Source of the DNA: Faecalibacterium langellae
Lineage (GTDB): Bacteria; Bacillota; Clostridia; Oscillospirales; Ruminococcaceae
NCBI RefSeq assembly: GCF_002549775.1
Contig: NZ_NMTR01000012.1
Span: forward strand, 62,001-126,000
Direction: 5' to 3'
Length of the DNA stretch: 64,000 bases
Below, in pieces: positions 25,220-36,241 of this stretch. The position numbers and the translations under genes were made by a program. Within the stretch, counting starts at the first letter, position 1; each line of letters starts with the position of its first letter. Below the pieces are notes generated by a model. The model worked only from the letters and a program-made list of their open reading frames with translations, was not told the origin of the DNA and did no database searches.

Positions 25220-26284
25220 TTATTCCGATGCATCCTCCCGGAGATAGCAGGTGCTTCGCCCTGCCCCTATTTTGCGGATCACGCCCTGCTCCGTCAGCAC
25301 TTTCAGTTCCCGCAGGATCGTGGATTTCGCCACGGACGGACAGGCCGCGATCACTTCTGCGCTGGTAAAGCGGCCTATTTTTTCGCTGACGCACTTTTTT
25401 ACGATATCATACGCCGAGCTGCGCGTTCCGGCAGCATTCACCAGCCCGACCCTTTCTTCAAACTCCATATAGCTGGCAAGGATCACTTTGAGCATATAGC
25501 GGATGAAGGGCGTTGGGTCATTGGTTTCCTCATACCACCCCTGGTCGATCTGCTGCAACACCTCATAATAGGTGTCCTTTGTGTTCTCGATCTGCTTTTC
25601 AATGCTGATATACTTTCCCACTTCATAGCCGTTGCGGTACAGCAGCAGCAGTGTGAGCAGCCGGCTCATGCGGCCATTGCCATCGTTGAACGGGTGGATG
25701 CACAGAAAATCGCAGATAAACACCGGGATCAGCAGCAGGGGGTCCACCTTCTCCTGCGCGATCGTGCGCTGATAGCTTTCGCAGATCGCCGTCACGGCCG
25801 CCTCCGTCTCATAAGGTGCAAGAGGGGTGAAGCGGGTCACCTGTGTGCCGTCCGGGCGTGTCTCATTGATATAATTCTGCACATTCTTGAAGTGCCCACC
25901 GTAGGAAACACCTGCGTACTGCATCATATCCCGGTGCAGCTGCAGAATATAATTCGGCTTGACCGGAATATCGTCGTGGTGCTCGTGGATCGTGTTCAGC
26001 ACGTTCCGGTACCCCATAATCTCGCCTTCGTCCCGGTTTCTCGGTGTTGTTTTTTCCGCAAACAGCTGTTTCATGCGGGTCGCCGTCGTTACGATTCCTT
26101 CTATTTTATTCGATGATTCCGTGCTCTGGATCCGCGCGATCTCCACAAGACGTTCCAGTTCTTCCGGTTTCTGGCGCACATACAGCTCCTGCCGCCCCTT
26201 GCATTCATGGATCTTTGCAATACAGGTGAGCGTTTCGATATCCCATAACCGTTCTGCCAGCTTTCCGTAGTCAAAATGGCGCAC
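25220..26284 (-). CDS. class II Fic protein with C-terminal winged helix
   Basis: A 354-aa protein with a GTG start (26284), 8 nt from GAGGG. The Fic domain carries the full active site HPFNDGNGR (197-205), so AMP-transfer (or another NMP transfer) from a nucleotide to protein hydroxyls is expected. The inhibitory helix SNKIEG (58-63, pattern SxxxEG) lies N-terminal, making it a self-inhibited class II Fic. Residues about 300-348 form a winged helix (TSAEVIAACPSVAKSTILRELKVLTEQGVIRK), suggesting DNA binding and autoregulation at the repeat upstream. It is a stand-alone gene bracketed by repeats A and B. Target unknown. Confidence 0.9.
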   Translation of the reverse strand: MRHFDYGKLAERLWDIETLTCIAKIHECKGRQELYVRQKPEELERLVEIARIQSTESSNKIEGIVTTATRMKQLFAEKTTPRNRDEGEIMGYRNVLNTIHEHHDDIPVKPNYILQLHRDMMQYAGVSYGGHFKNVQNYINETRPDGTQVTRFTPLAPYETEAAVTAICESYQRTIAQEKVDPLLLIPVFICDFLCIHPFNDGNGRMSRLLTLLLLYRNGYEVGKYISIEKQIENTKDTYYEVLQQIDQGWYEETNDPTPFIRYMLKVILASYMEFEERVGLVNAAGTRSSAYDIVKKCVSEKIGRFTSAEVIAACPSVAKSTILRELKVLTEQGVIRKIGAGRSTCYLREDASE

Positions 26285-26309
26285 AAAGCATCCCTCTTTC
26301 TTGCAGTGG

Positions 26310-26405
26310 TTTTCGTCTCACAAATTCTCTTTCGTCTCAATCATACCCCATTTGAGACGAAAGTGCAAGCGGTTAGACGAAAAGCTCTTACTTTTTTGCC
26401 CGGGC
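26310..26405 (-). promoter_or_regulatory. CGTCTC/GAGACG repeat copy B, fic promoter/operator
   Basis: On the minus strand TTGCAC (26368-26363), a 17-bp spacer and TATGAT (26345-26340) form a near-consensus promoter reading into fic. The 11-bp arms TTTCGTCTCAA and TTGAGACGAAA flank the -10, and extra half-sites lie at 26310-26320 and 26373-26382. A repressor bound here would block the promoter. The conserved block ends in CTTTTTTGCCCGGGC, shared with copy C. Confidence 0.8.
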
Positions 26406-26410
26406 TGCAA

Positions 26411-26456
26411 AGCCGCGGCGGCGCCTCCCAGCCGTGACGTACCGCCGCGCTTTTTG
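26411..26456. terminator. possible terminator 3' of relE
   Basis: GCGGCGG and CCGCCGC arms enclose a loop of about 18 bases, with TTTTT on the plus side. It is weak as a minus-strand terminator for relBE. Confidence 0.35.
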
Positions 26457-26458
26457 TA

Positions 26459-26812
26459 TCATTCTTCCGGCTGAAATTCGCCCGCCTGCACCATATCGGC
26501 CTGTTCGCCAAAGAGGACCCGCAGGTAATCTCTGCGGCCGTAAAGAACGCGGTCAATAAAGATGTTTTCCCGCGTAACAGAGTAAAAAACAAGATAATTC
26601 CCGCAGACGAGAAATCGTTCGTCACTGTTTGCATCAGTGACGGCTGTCAGCGCAGGGCCCATCAGCGGGTTATCCTTCAAAAGCCGTATCTTTTTCGTGA
26701 TCTTGCTCACCGCAGCCACTGCCACCCCCGGATTTTCCAAATCGACCGCGAGATAGGCTTTTATTTCCTGCAAATCTTTTTGTGCTGCTTTTGAAACCTG
26801 CAATTTATTCAT
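26459..26812 (-). CDS. RelE/ParE-family toxin
   Basis: A 117-aa protein of the RelE/ParE superfamily: SKAAQKDLQEIKAYL at the N terminus, RLLKDNPLMGPAL in the middle and FLVCGNYLVFYSV-FIDRVLYGRRDYLRVLF at the end, the typical order of its beta-sheet core. RelE members cleave ribosome-bound mRNA and ParE members poison gyrase; the sequence does not decide between them. Start ATG 26812 overlaps the antitoxin stop by 8 nt. The C terminus is longer and more acidic than usual. Confidence 0.88.
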   Translation of the reverse strand: MNKLQVSKAAQKDLQEIKAYLAVDLENPGVAVAAVSKITKKIRLLKDNPLMGPALTAVTDANSDERFLVCGNYLVFYSVTRENIFIDRVLYGRRDYLRVLFGEQADMVQAGEFQPEE

Positions 26813-27059
26813 GTGTGATCCCAAGCGATTTCTCCACTTCCTCCACGCTCAGCCAGCCTTCTTCTTCCCCGGAGCGGCGGCCCTTTGCGATCTCGCTCAT
26901 CAGGCGGATGGTCGCCTGCGCTTTCTCATAATCGCGCAGCTCCACGATGGCATATTTCCCGCGGCCGTTTTTGGTCAGGAAGACCGGCGAGCCTTCCTCC
27001 ACGTCCCGCAGCACCTCATTGTAGTTTCGCAGATCAGAAATCGGTTTGATGTTTGGCAT
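26805..27059 (-). CDS. Phd/YefM-type antitoxin
   Basis: An 84-aa antitoxin: ISDLRNYNEVLRDVEEGSPVFLTKNGRGKYAIVELRDYEK is the Phd/YefM DNA-binding fold, and the C-terminal 30 residues (EEEGWLSVEEVEKSLGI) would wrap the toxin. It is first in the operon and overlaps relE, as usual. ATG 27059 has AAAGGAG at 8 nt; the frame continues upstream only into repeat C. Confidence 0.88.
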   Translation of the reverse strand: MPNIKPISDLRNYNEVLRDVEEGSPVFLTKNGRGKYAIVELRDYEKAQATIRLMSEIAKGRRSGEEEGWLSVEEVEKSLGITHE

Positions 27060-27081
27060 AATATCCGCTCCTTTCAGCCTT

Positions 27082-27110
27082 AGTATAACGCACTGTGCTG
27101 TAAAATTCAA
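27082..27110 (-). promoter_or_regulatory. antitoxin-toxin promoter
   Basis: On the minus strand TTGAAT (27110-27105), 17-bp spacer, TATACT (27087-27082), 22 bp before the antitoxin ATG. This promoter is separate from repeat C. Confidence 0.8.
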
Positions 27111-27150
27111 CGTAAAATTTGCAGCGCATTTTTTCCTTCTCAGCTTTTTC

Positions 27151-27228
27151 TGTTTTCGTCTAAAACCGTGCGGCCTTGAGACGAAAGTGCAAGTCATTAG
27201 ACAAAAAGTTTTACTTTTTTGCCCGGGC
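27151..27228 (-). repeat. CGTCTC/GAGACG repeat, copy C (5' of the antitoxin)
   Basis: It aligns with copy B over about 75 bp: TTTTCGTCTAAAA, spacer, TTGAGACGAAAGTGCAAG, TTAGACAAAAAG, then CTTTTTTGCCCGGGC. The -35 TTGCAC is kept but the base change series removes the -10, so it is probably a dead promoter or a pure protein-binding site. Confidence 0.75.
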
Positions 27229-27234
27229 AATAAT

Positions 27235-27275
27235 GCAAAACGCCTTCGACCCAGCGTCGAAGGCGTTCTGCTTTT
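27235..27275. terminator. terminator of the AAA protein gene
   Basis: A 12-bp stem, AACGCCTTCGAC with GTCGAAGGCGTT, with T runs on both strands; it lies 15 bp past the AAA gene stop. Confidence 0.88.
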
Positions 27276-27281
27276 TATCGT

Positions 27282-29330
27282 TTATTCCTCAAATTCCAGG
27301 TCGCTGGGCAAAATCAGGTCCAGCTCGGCGGCGGGCTCGGCCACAAGGCGGCGGCTCTGGTTGAAGATGGCCTTTTCCAGCGTGTTGCGGGCCAGGCGGC
27401 CATTGCCGGCGGTGCGGCTGTCCAGCGCCTGACGGCGCTTGTAGTAGCCCAAAAGCGGGAAGGTGCAGCTCTCGGCCAGGCGGTAGCCCTTGCCCTTGGC
27501 CAGCACCGTGGTGATATCCAAAAGCTCGTCGGCGGTGTAATCCGGGAACTCGATCTTGTTCGGGAAGCGGCTGGCAAGGCCGCTGTTGGCGGTGAGGAAG
27601 GTCTCCATCTCCTTCGTGTAGCCCGCCAGAATGACCACCAGCTCGTCGCGGTGGTCCTCCATGCCCTTCACAAGGGTGTCGATGGCTTCCAGGCCGAAGC
27701 TGTCCTGCTCGCCGCGGTACAGGCTGTAGGCCTCGTCGATGAACAGCACGCCGCCCAGCGCGCTCTGGATGACGCTGTTCGTCAGCGGCGCGGTGTGGCC
27801 GGTGTAGCGGCCCACAAGGTCCGCGCGGGTCACTTCCACCAGCTGGCCGCCCTTGAGCGCGCCGATGGCCTTGAGGTACTTCGCCACAAGGCGAGCAATG
27901 GTGGTCTTGCCGGTGCCGGGGTTGCCGGTGAAGATCATGTGCATGGAAAGGCTGGCGGTCTTGAAGCCCGCCGCCGCCCGGCGCTGCTGCACCTGCAGAT
28001 TATCCGCCAGGCCGAACACATACTCCTTGACCGGCGCAAGGCCCACAAGGTCGTCCAGCTCGGCGCGGATGGCGTCCACCGCGCCGGTGTACTCGGCGGG
28101 CAGCAGGGCGGCAAGCGGCTGCGCCTCGGCCCCGTTCAGGCTGAACCACACCCCCTCCGGCTGGGCCGTGAGGGCCACGGTGCCGGTGAGCTTTGCGTCG
28201 GTCTGCAGGCAGTATTCGCTCAGGGCGCGGAAGATCTGCTCGCAGGCGGCGGCAAGGCCCGCCGCGCCTTTTTCCTTGGAGCACTGAGCGGCAACGTAGT
28301 CCCGCACATCCGCCCCGGCGGTGAGGGTCAGGCCCAAGCGGGTGTTCACCTTCTGGGCCAGCGCGTTCAGCTGCTGGGCCGCGAGGGCAGCAAGGTCCTC
28401 GCGGGCGAAGGCGCTGGTGGTGCACACATCGCCCACCGCCGCCACAAAGGGTGCACCGAATTTATCCGCCAGCGCGTCCCGGCCCTTGCGGGAGAAGAAA
28501 ACGAGGTACTTGCCGCAGGGGGTGATGGTGCTCACCGCGCCCGGGGCCAGCGCCGTGCCCGCGTCCACCAGGATGCCCTCCTTGTTGACCAGATACCGGC
28601 TGGAAAGCGGGGCGCTGCCCTTCACGGCCAGGTCCGAAAGGGTCTTGAGGAAGCCCGGGTGGCAGCTCTCGTAGTGCTCAAAAATGACGATCTCGCCGGG
28701 GGCGTGCAGGGCGGCGTAAAGGTCCTGCAGAAACAGCTTTTCGGCCCCGGAGTTCGGGTAAAGGGCAAGGTCCAGCACGGCGGTCTGGTCGTTCTGCAGC
28801 AGGCCCCGCGCCGCCATGATGCGGGCCGTCTCCGCCAGCGCGAAGTGCCGCCCGGTGCCGGGTGCCCCGCAGATCAGGATCACGTTGCGTGCCGCCGGGC
28901 GCTCGGTGCCCAGCACGAAGGGCCGCCGCATGGCGCGCACCACGCTGTCCACGAAGGCGTCCTGCCCGAGGACGCTCTTTTTCACCTCGGCGGCAAGACC
29001 CTCAAAGCTGCCCAGCTGTTCCGGCGGCACATCGGCGGTGCCTTTGGCCAGCAGGCCGTCGGCCTCCATGTCCCGCAGCATCCGGCGGCTGTCTTCCAGC
29101 GCAGACTGCGCGGCGGCGTCCTGGGCCTTGAGCTGGGCGTTCTGCTTTTTCAGCAGTTCGTCCAGCTGGCGCTGGTTCTCCTGCAATGCGGCGTTCAGGT
29201 CCGGCAGGGGGCTGCCTGCGGGCTTTGCGGCCTGCGGCTTCTCCCCCGGCTGTGCGCCGCCGAATTTGAGCTTGCCGCCCGCGCCGAACACACCGTTCAT
29301 AAGGGTTTCCCAATCGTCGGTATATGCCAT
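27282..29330 (-). CDS. two-domain AAA protein (degenerate ClpB-like plus SpoVK/CbbX-like)
   Basis: A 682-aa protein from ATG 29330. Residues 45-110 are a Gln/Lys-rich coiled coil. Residues about 125-330 resemble the ClpA/B AAA core (VLGQDAFVDSVVRAMRRP), but its Walker A is GAPGTGRH without the lysine and the Walker B region reads IVIFEHYE, so it should not hydrolyse ATP. Residues about 435-660 are a CbbX/SpoVK-type AAA domain with intact GNPGTGKTTIAR, LFIDEAYSL and a sensor-2 region. Proteins with tandem SpoVK-type AAA domains occur in Clostridia without known function. Its own promoter lies at 29362-29390. Confidence 0.85.
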   Translation of the reverse strand: MAYTDDWETLMNGVFGAGGKLKFGGAQPGEKPQAAKPAGSPLPDLNAALQENQRQLDELLKKQNAQLKAQDAAAQSALEDSRRMLRDMEADGLLAKGTADVPPEQLGSFEGLAAEVKKSVLGQDAFVDSVVRAMRRPFVLGTERPAARNVILICGAPGTGRHFALAETARIMAARGLLQNDQTAVLDLALYPNSGAEKLFLQDLYAALHAPGEIVIFEHYESCHPGFLKTLSDLAVKGSAPLSSRYLVNKEGILVDAGTALAPGAVSTITPCGKYLVFFSRKGRDALADKFGAPFVAAVGDVCTTSAFAREDLAALAAQQLNALAQKVNTRLGLTLTAGADVRDYVAAQCSKEKGAAGLAAACEQIFRALSEYCLQTDAKLTGTVALTAQPEGVWFSLNGAEAQPLAALLPAEYTGAVDAIRAELDDLVGLAPVKEYVFGLADNLQVQQRRAAAGFKTASLSMHMIFTGNPGTGKTTIARLVAKYLKAIGALKGGQLVEVTRADLVGRYTGHTAPLTNSVIQSALGGVLFIDEAYSLYRGEQDSFGLEAIDTLVKGMEDHRDELVVILAGYTKEMETFLTANSGLASRFPNKIEFPDYTADELLDITTVLAKGKGYRLAESCTFPLLGYYKRRQALDSRTAGNGRLARNTLEKAIFNQSRRLVAEPAAELDLILPSDLEFEE

Positions 29331-29361
29331 GGCTTTGCCCTCCGTGTCATTGTTTTCTTTC

Positions 29362-29390
29362 AGTATAGTGTACCCGGCGCATTTTTGCAA
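29362..29390 (-). promoter_or_regulatory. promoter of the AAA gene
   Basis: On the minus strand TTGCAA (29390-29385), 17-bp spacer, TATACT (29367-29362). Confidence 0.8.
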
Positions 29391-29418
29391 GAAAAAGCGC
29401 CGCTGCTGCTGTTTTTAC

Positions 29419-29450
29419 TTGATTTACTGAGGGGAGGGGGGGTATATAAT
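29419..29450 (+). promoter_or_regulatory. promoter of the glycine-rich secreted protein, with G-tract spacer
   Basis: TTGATT (29419-29424), an 18-bp spacer containing GGGGAGGGGGG, then TATATAAT (29443-29450). A start about 7 bp later would fall close to the ATG at 29458, leaving almost no leader. Confidence 0.5.
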
Positions 29451-29488
29451 AAAGAAAATGCGCCCCCTCCCCCTTCCTCGCCCTGCGG

Positions 29489-30547
29489 GTGCTTTCCACG
29501 GCGGCGGTAATGACCATGGTCACGTCCATCGCGGCCCCGGCCTTTGCGGACGCTTACGGCATTGCGCTGTATGGCACCCACTATCTGGACCAGGGCAATA
29601 TTACCGTCGAAGTTCGCGGCGGCCAGTACTACGTCAGCGATGTGCTGGATGATGATGGTCCGGTCATTATCAAGAACCATGAGGATGAGAGCGATACCAC
29701 CTCTGTTTCCAACACGATCACCATCCATGCGGAGGACGGTGAAGCAAACGTTACGCTCAAAGATGTGGACATTGTCACGAACGGTGAAGCGAACAAAAGC
29801 GGCATCACCGTCAAGGCGGATAAAACCAAAACTGCAACGGCAACCGTGAATGTTACTCTGGACAATGTGACTGTGGATGCGCGGGAGGACGCTTCTTCTG
29901 AAGGAGCCACCGGCGGTGCCGGTATGACGATCCAGGGCAACGGAGTCGTCAATATAGAACTGGACGGCAAAAATGAACTGCTTGCCGGGGATGGCCATGC
30001 CGGTCTGGAAAAGAACCGGACGGAAAGTGTCGGTTCTCTGAATATCAACGACTCTAACGAGGACGGCGGCACCGTGACCGCCAACGGTGGTGACGGCGGT
30101 GCAGGCATCGGCGGTGGCAAGGGCGATATGGGCAGTGGCCTGTATATCCTGAACGGAACCGTCAACGCCTACGGAAAAGGCGGTGGTGCAGGCATTGGCG
30201 GCGGCGACGGTGCGGGTGCACATATGGTCGGCCTGAATGCCGGTGTGCCAGGTGTCAACGATGCTTACGAACCGACGGTCACTGCGGTTGGCTCTGAAGG
30301 TGCGGCCGGCATCGGCGGCGGTAAAGGCGGACGACTCACCGATGCTGTGCTCAGCAGCGGCACCCTGACCGGCACCATGGAAACGCTGGAATACCTGCAG
30401 GCGCACGGTGCGCAGACCATTGTGTTCACCACCAGCCAGCGCACCAGCTCTTTCCAGATCTCGGACCTGTTAGCTCTGGCAGACGAGGGTGATGTGTTCT
30501 ATCTGACGCACACGGAAGCCAATGAACCTACCCTGCTGGAAGGCTAA
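29489..30547 (+). CDS. secreted glycine-rich carbohydrate-binding-like protein, start out of frame
   Basis: 352 codons from GTG 29489. The residues following (LSTAAVMTMVTSIAAPAFADA) are the hydrophobic core and cleavage site of a Sec signal, but the charged N terminus is missing. The only good ATG (29458) is one base out of frame: two C tracts (C5-T-C5) lie between them, and one C fewer would read MRPSPFLALRVLSTAA, a complete signal peptide. The body has NVTLDNVTVDA-type beta repeats and several GGAGIGGG turns (residues about 200-290), as in Clostridial surface proteins annotated as carbohydrate-binding. The promoter spacer also holds a G tract. The gene is either phase-variable, in an OFF state, or an assembly artefact. 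Confidence 0.75.
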   Translation: MLSTAAVMTMVTSIAAPAFADAYGIALYGTHYLDQGNITVEVRGGQYYVSDVLDDDGPVIIKNHEDESDTTSVSNTITIHAEDGEANVTLKDVDIVTNGEANKSGITVKADKTKTATATVNVTLDNVTVDAREDASSEGATGGAGMTIQGNGVVNIELDGKNELLAGDGHAGLEKNRTESVGSLNINDSNEDGGTVTANGGDGGAGIGGGKGDMGSGLYILNGTVNAYGKGGGAGIGGGDGAGAHMVGLNAGVPGVNDAYEPTVTAVGSEGAAGIGGGKGGRLTDAVLSSGTLTGTMETLEYLQAHGAQTIVFTTSQRTSSFQISDLLALADEGDVFYLTHTEANEPTLLEG

Positions 30548-30603
30548 ACAGCCAATGCTGTTCCCCGCAGGGTGCGGCAGAACATCTCCCATTTTTTCCG
30601 TAC

Positions 30604-30649
30604 AGCACAAGGCTCCGGTACGCAATTTCCGGGGCCTTGTGCTATTTTT
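30604..30649 (+). terminator. terminator after the glycine-rich protein gene
   Basis: AGCACAAGGC pairs with GCCTTGTGCT and a T-rich stretch follows. Confidence 0.85.
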
Positions 30650-30662
30650 ATGTGGGAAACCC

Positions 30663-30691
30663 TTGCAAAACCCGGCTGTGTTGTTTACACT
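30663..30691 (+). promoter_or_regulatory. pulA promoter
   Basis: TTGCAA (30663-30668), 17-bp spacer, TACACT (30686-30691). Confidence 0.7.
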
Positions 30692-30728
30692 TACTCTATG
30701 GGAAATTCGCAAGAAGGAATGAAGGAAC

Positions 30729-32684
30729 ATGAACGCCACAAACCCTGCTGAACTGAAAACGCTGTTCGAGAGCGACACCTTTGCCCGCGAGACCACCTAT
30801 ACCGGCCCGCTGGGGCCGGAGTATGCGCCCTCCGGCACACGGCTGCACCTGTGGGCCCCCACGGCCCAGAGCGTGGCGGTGAACCTCTACCGCAAAGGCG
30901 ACGGCAGCGCCCGCATGGGCACCCTGCCGCTGGAGCGCGGGGCGCAGGGCGTGTGGAGCATCTACCTGCCCGGCGACCAGCACGGCCGCTACTACACCTT
31001 TACCGTCACCGTGGACGGCACCGCCCGCGAGACCGGCGACCCCTACGCCCGGGCGGCGGGTGTGAACGGCATCCGCAGCATGATCGTGGACCTTGCCCGC
31101 ACGGACCCCGACCGCTGGGCGCGGGATGTGCGGCCGGTGATCCCGCCCAGCCAGCGGGCCGTGTGGGAAGTGAGCGTGCGGGATTTTTCGCAGGATGCCG
31201 CCAGCGGCGTGCGCCCGGCCTGGCGGGGCAAGTTCATGGCCTTTACCCAGAGCGGCACCACCCTGCATGGCGACGGGGTGCACCCCACCTGCCTGAACTA
31301 CCTCAAGCGTCTGGGGGTGAAATACGTCCAGCTGATGCCCATTTTCGACTTTGGCAGCGTGGACGAGGCCAGACCCCTGCTGCGGCAGTACAACTGGGGC
31401 TACGACCCCGCCAACTTCAATGTGCCGGAGGGCAGCTATTCCACCGACCCCACCCGCGGCGAAGTGCGCATCCGGGAGTGCAAGGCGATGATCGCCGCCC
31501 TCCACGCGGCGGGCATCGGCGTGGTGATGGACGTGGTGTATAACCACATGTACCGCAATGAGAACCCGCTGAACGACACCGTGCCCTGCTACTTTTTCCG
31601 CCAGAACGAGGACGGCAGCTTTTCCAACGGCAGCGGCTGCGGCAACGAGTTCGCCAGCGAGCGGGTGATGGCCCGGCGGTATATGATCGACTCCATCCTC
31701 TACTGGGCGCAGGAGTACCACATCGACGGCTTCCGGTTCGACCTGATGGGCCTGTACGATGTGGAGACCATCAACGCGGTGCGCGCCGCGCTGGACCGCC
31801 TGCCCGGCGGGCGGGATATCCTGATGTACGGTGAGCCGTGGCAGGGCGGCGGCAGCCAGCTGCACCGGTACGAGGCCAACAAGGCAAACCTCGCCATGCT
31901 GGACGAGCGGGTGGGCATCTTCTGCGATGACACCCGCGACGCCATCAAGGGCGGGTGCTTCAACGCCCGGGAGCCGGGCTATGTGCAGGGCAAACCCGAC
32001 AGCCTGTGGGACATCGGCGCGGCGGTGGCCGCCTGGTGCCGCAGCGACAAGCTGCCGCCCCACGCGCCCGGGCAGATCGTGAGCTATGTTTCCGCCCACG
32101 ACAACTTCACCCTGTGGGACAAGCTGCTTCTCGTGCGGCACGAGAAGCCGGAGTTCACCGCCGCCGACAGCACTGCGCTGGCCCAGAACCGGCTGGCGGC
32201 GGGCATCTACCTGACAAGCTTCGGCCTGCCCTTTCTGCAGGCCGGTGAGGAGTTTGCCCGCACCAAAAAGGGCCAGGGCAACAGCTACCGCTCCTCGCCC
32301 GCGCTGAACCGGCTGGACTGGGAGCGGGCCGAGAAGTACCACCCGCTGGTGGACTATTACCGGGGATTGCTTGCTTTGCGGGCAAAGTTCCCGCGGCTGG
32401 GCGGAGCCGACCGCAACGCGCCGGACGCGCTGCAGTTCTTCGCGCTGGAGCAGCCGCTGGTGGGCTGGACTCTGCCCGCCCAGTGGGGCGACGGTGCCGC
32501 GTGGGGCGCACTGTGTGTATTCTACAACCCCACCGATACCAGCCGCACTGTTCCGCTGCCCGGCGGGCGGTGGCAGCTGCTGAGCGACGGCACCTCGTCC
32601 AGCCTGTGGCGCGGCCCTGCAAGGGTGTACGAGCACGAAGCCGTGCTCATGCCTTACAGCGCAACCATCTTCGGGCAGGTATAA
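30729..32684 (+). CDS. pulA: type I pullulanase (GH13)
   Basis: A 651-aa alpha-1,6-glucan debranching enzyme. An N-terminal CBM48-like beta domain (residues 20-100: TRLHLWAPTAQSVAVNLYR) is followed by the GH13 barrel. The pullulanase signature YNWGYDP is present, then DVVYNHM, DGFRFDLMG (nucleophile Asp), YGEPW (acid/base Glu) and SAHDN (transition-state Asp). There is no signal peptide, so it acts inside the cell on imported maltodextrins or glycogen. Length is typical of cytosolic PulA. Confidence 0.95.
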   Translation: MNATNPAELKTLFESDTFARETTYTGPLGPEYAPSGTRLHLWAPTAQSVAVNLYRKGDGSARMGTLPLERGAQGVWSIYLPGDQHGRYYTFTVTVDGTARETGDPYARAAGVNGIRSMIVDLARTDPDRWARDVRPVIPPSQRAVWEVSVRDFSQDAASGVRPAWRGKFMAFTQSGTTLHGDGVHPTCLNYLKRLGVKYVQLMPIFDFGSVDEARPLLRQYNWGYDPANFNVPEGSYSTDPTRGEVRIRECKAMIAALHAAGIGVVMDVVYNHMYRNENPLNDTVPCYFFRQNEDGSFSNGSGCGNEFASERVMARRYMIDSILYWAQEYHIDGFRFDLMGLYDVETINAVRAALDRLPGGRDILMYGEPWQGGGSQLHRYEANKANLAMLDERVGIFCDDTRDAIKGGCFNAREPGYVQGKPDSLWDIGAAVAAWCRSDKLPPHAPGQIVSYVSAHDNFTLWDKLLLVRHEKPEFTAADSTALAQNRLAAGIYLTSFGLPFLQAGEEFARTKKGQGNSYRSSPALNRLDWERAEKYHPLVDYYRGLLALRAKFPRLGGADRNAPDALQFFALEQPLVGWTLPAQWGDGAAWGALCVFYNPTDTSRTVPLPGGRWQLLSDGTSSSLWRGPARVYEHEAVLMPYSATIFGQV

Positions 32685-32701
32685 GAATCATCTGAATACG
32701 C

Positions 32702-32739
32702 AAAAAGGCTCCGGCAGCTTTCGCTGCCGGAGCCTTTTT
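32702..32739. terminator. bidirectional terminator between pulA and the GH1 gene
   Basis: A perfect 17-bp stem (AAAAAGGCTCCGGCAGC with GCTGCCGGAGCCTTTTT) with a 4-base loop serves both convergent genes. Confidence 0.95.
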
Positions 32740-32748
32740 CAGATGCAG

Positions 32749-34206
<1,458 letters not shown>

Positions 34207-34215
34207 TCAGCTGAT

Positions 34216-34279
34216 ATAAAAAGCGGGGCAGGCCCTTTACGGCTGCGGCCCTGCACGGCCTGTGGCCGGAGCCTGCCCC
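34216..34279 (-). terminator. intercistronic terminator-like hairpin, EIIBC to GH1
   Basis: On the minus strand GGGGCAGGC and GCCTGCCCC pair around an inner stem-loop and are followed by CTTTTTAT. Located between transporter and hydrolase, it could reduce read-through to bglA or mark a processing site. Confidence 0.65.
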
Positions 34280-34324
34280 TGAATACGGATATCTATAAAA
34301 CCCCTGCTAAAACTGTGGTGCTTT

Positions 34325-36203
<1,879 letters not shown>

Positions 36204-36241
36204 GATGATCTCGGGGTATTCGGTTGTCTTTCGGGGAAGGC

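Noticed and set aside
26310-27228. Integron attC sites for repeats B and C
   Set aside because: They lack R' and R'' core sites, and copy B carries a good promoter inside the arms, which fits an operator better. No integrase is present in the window.
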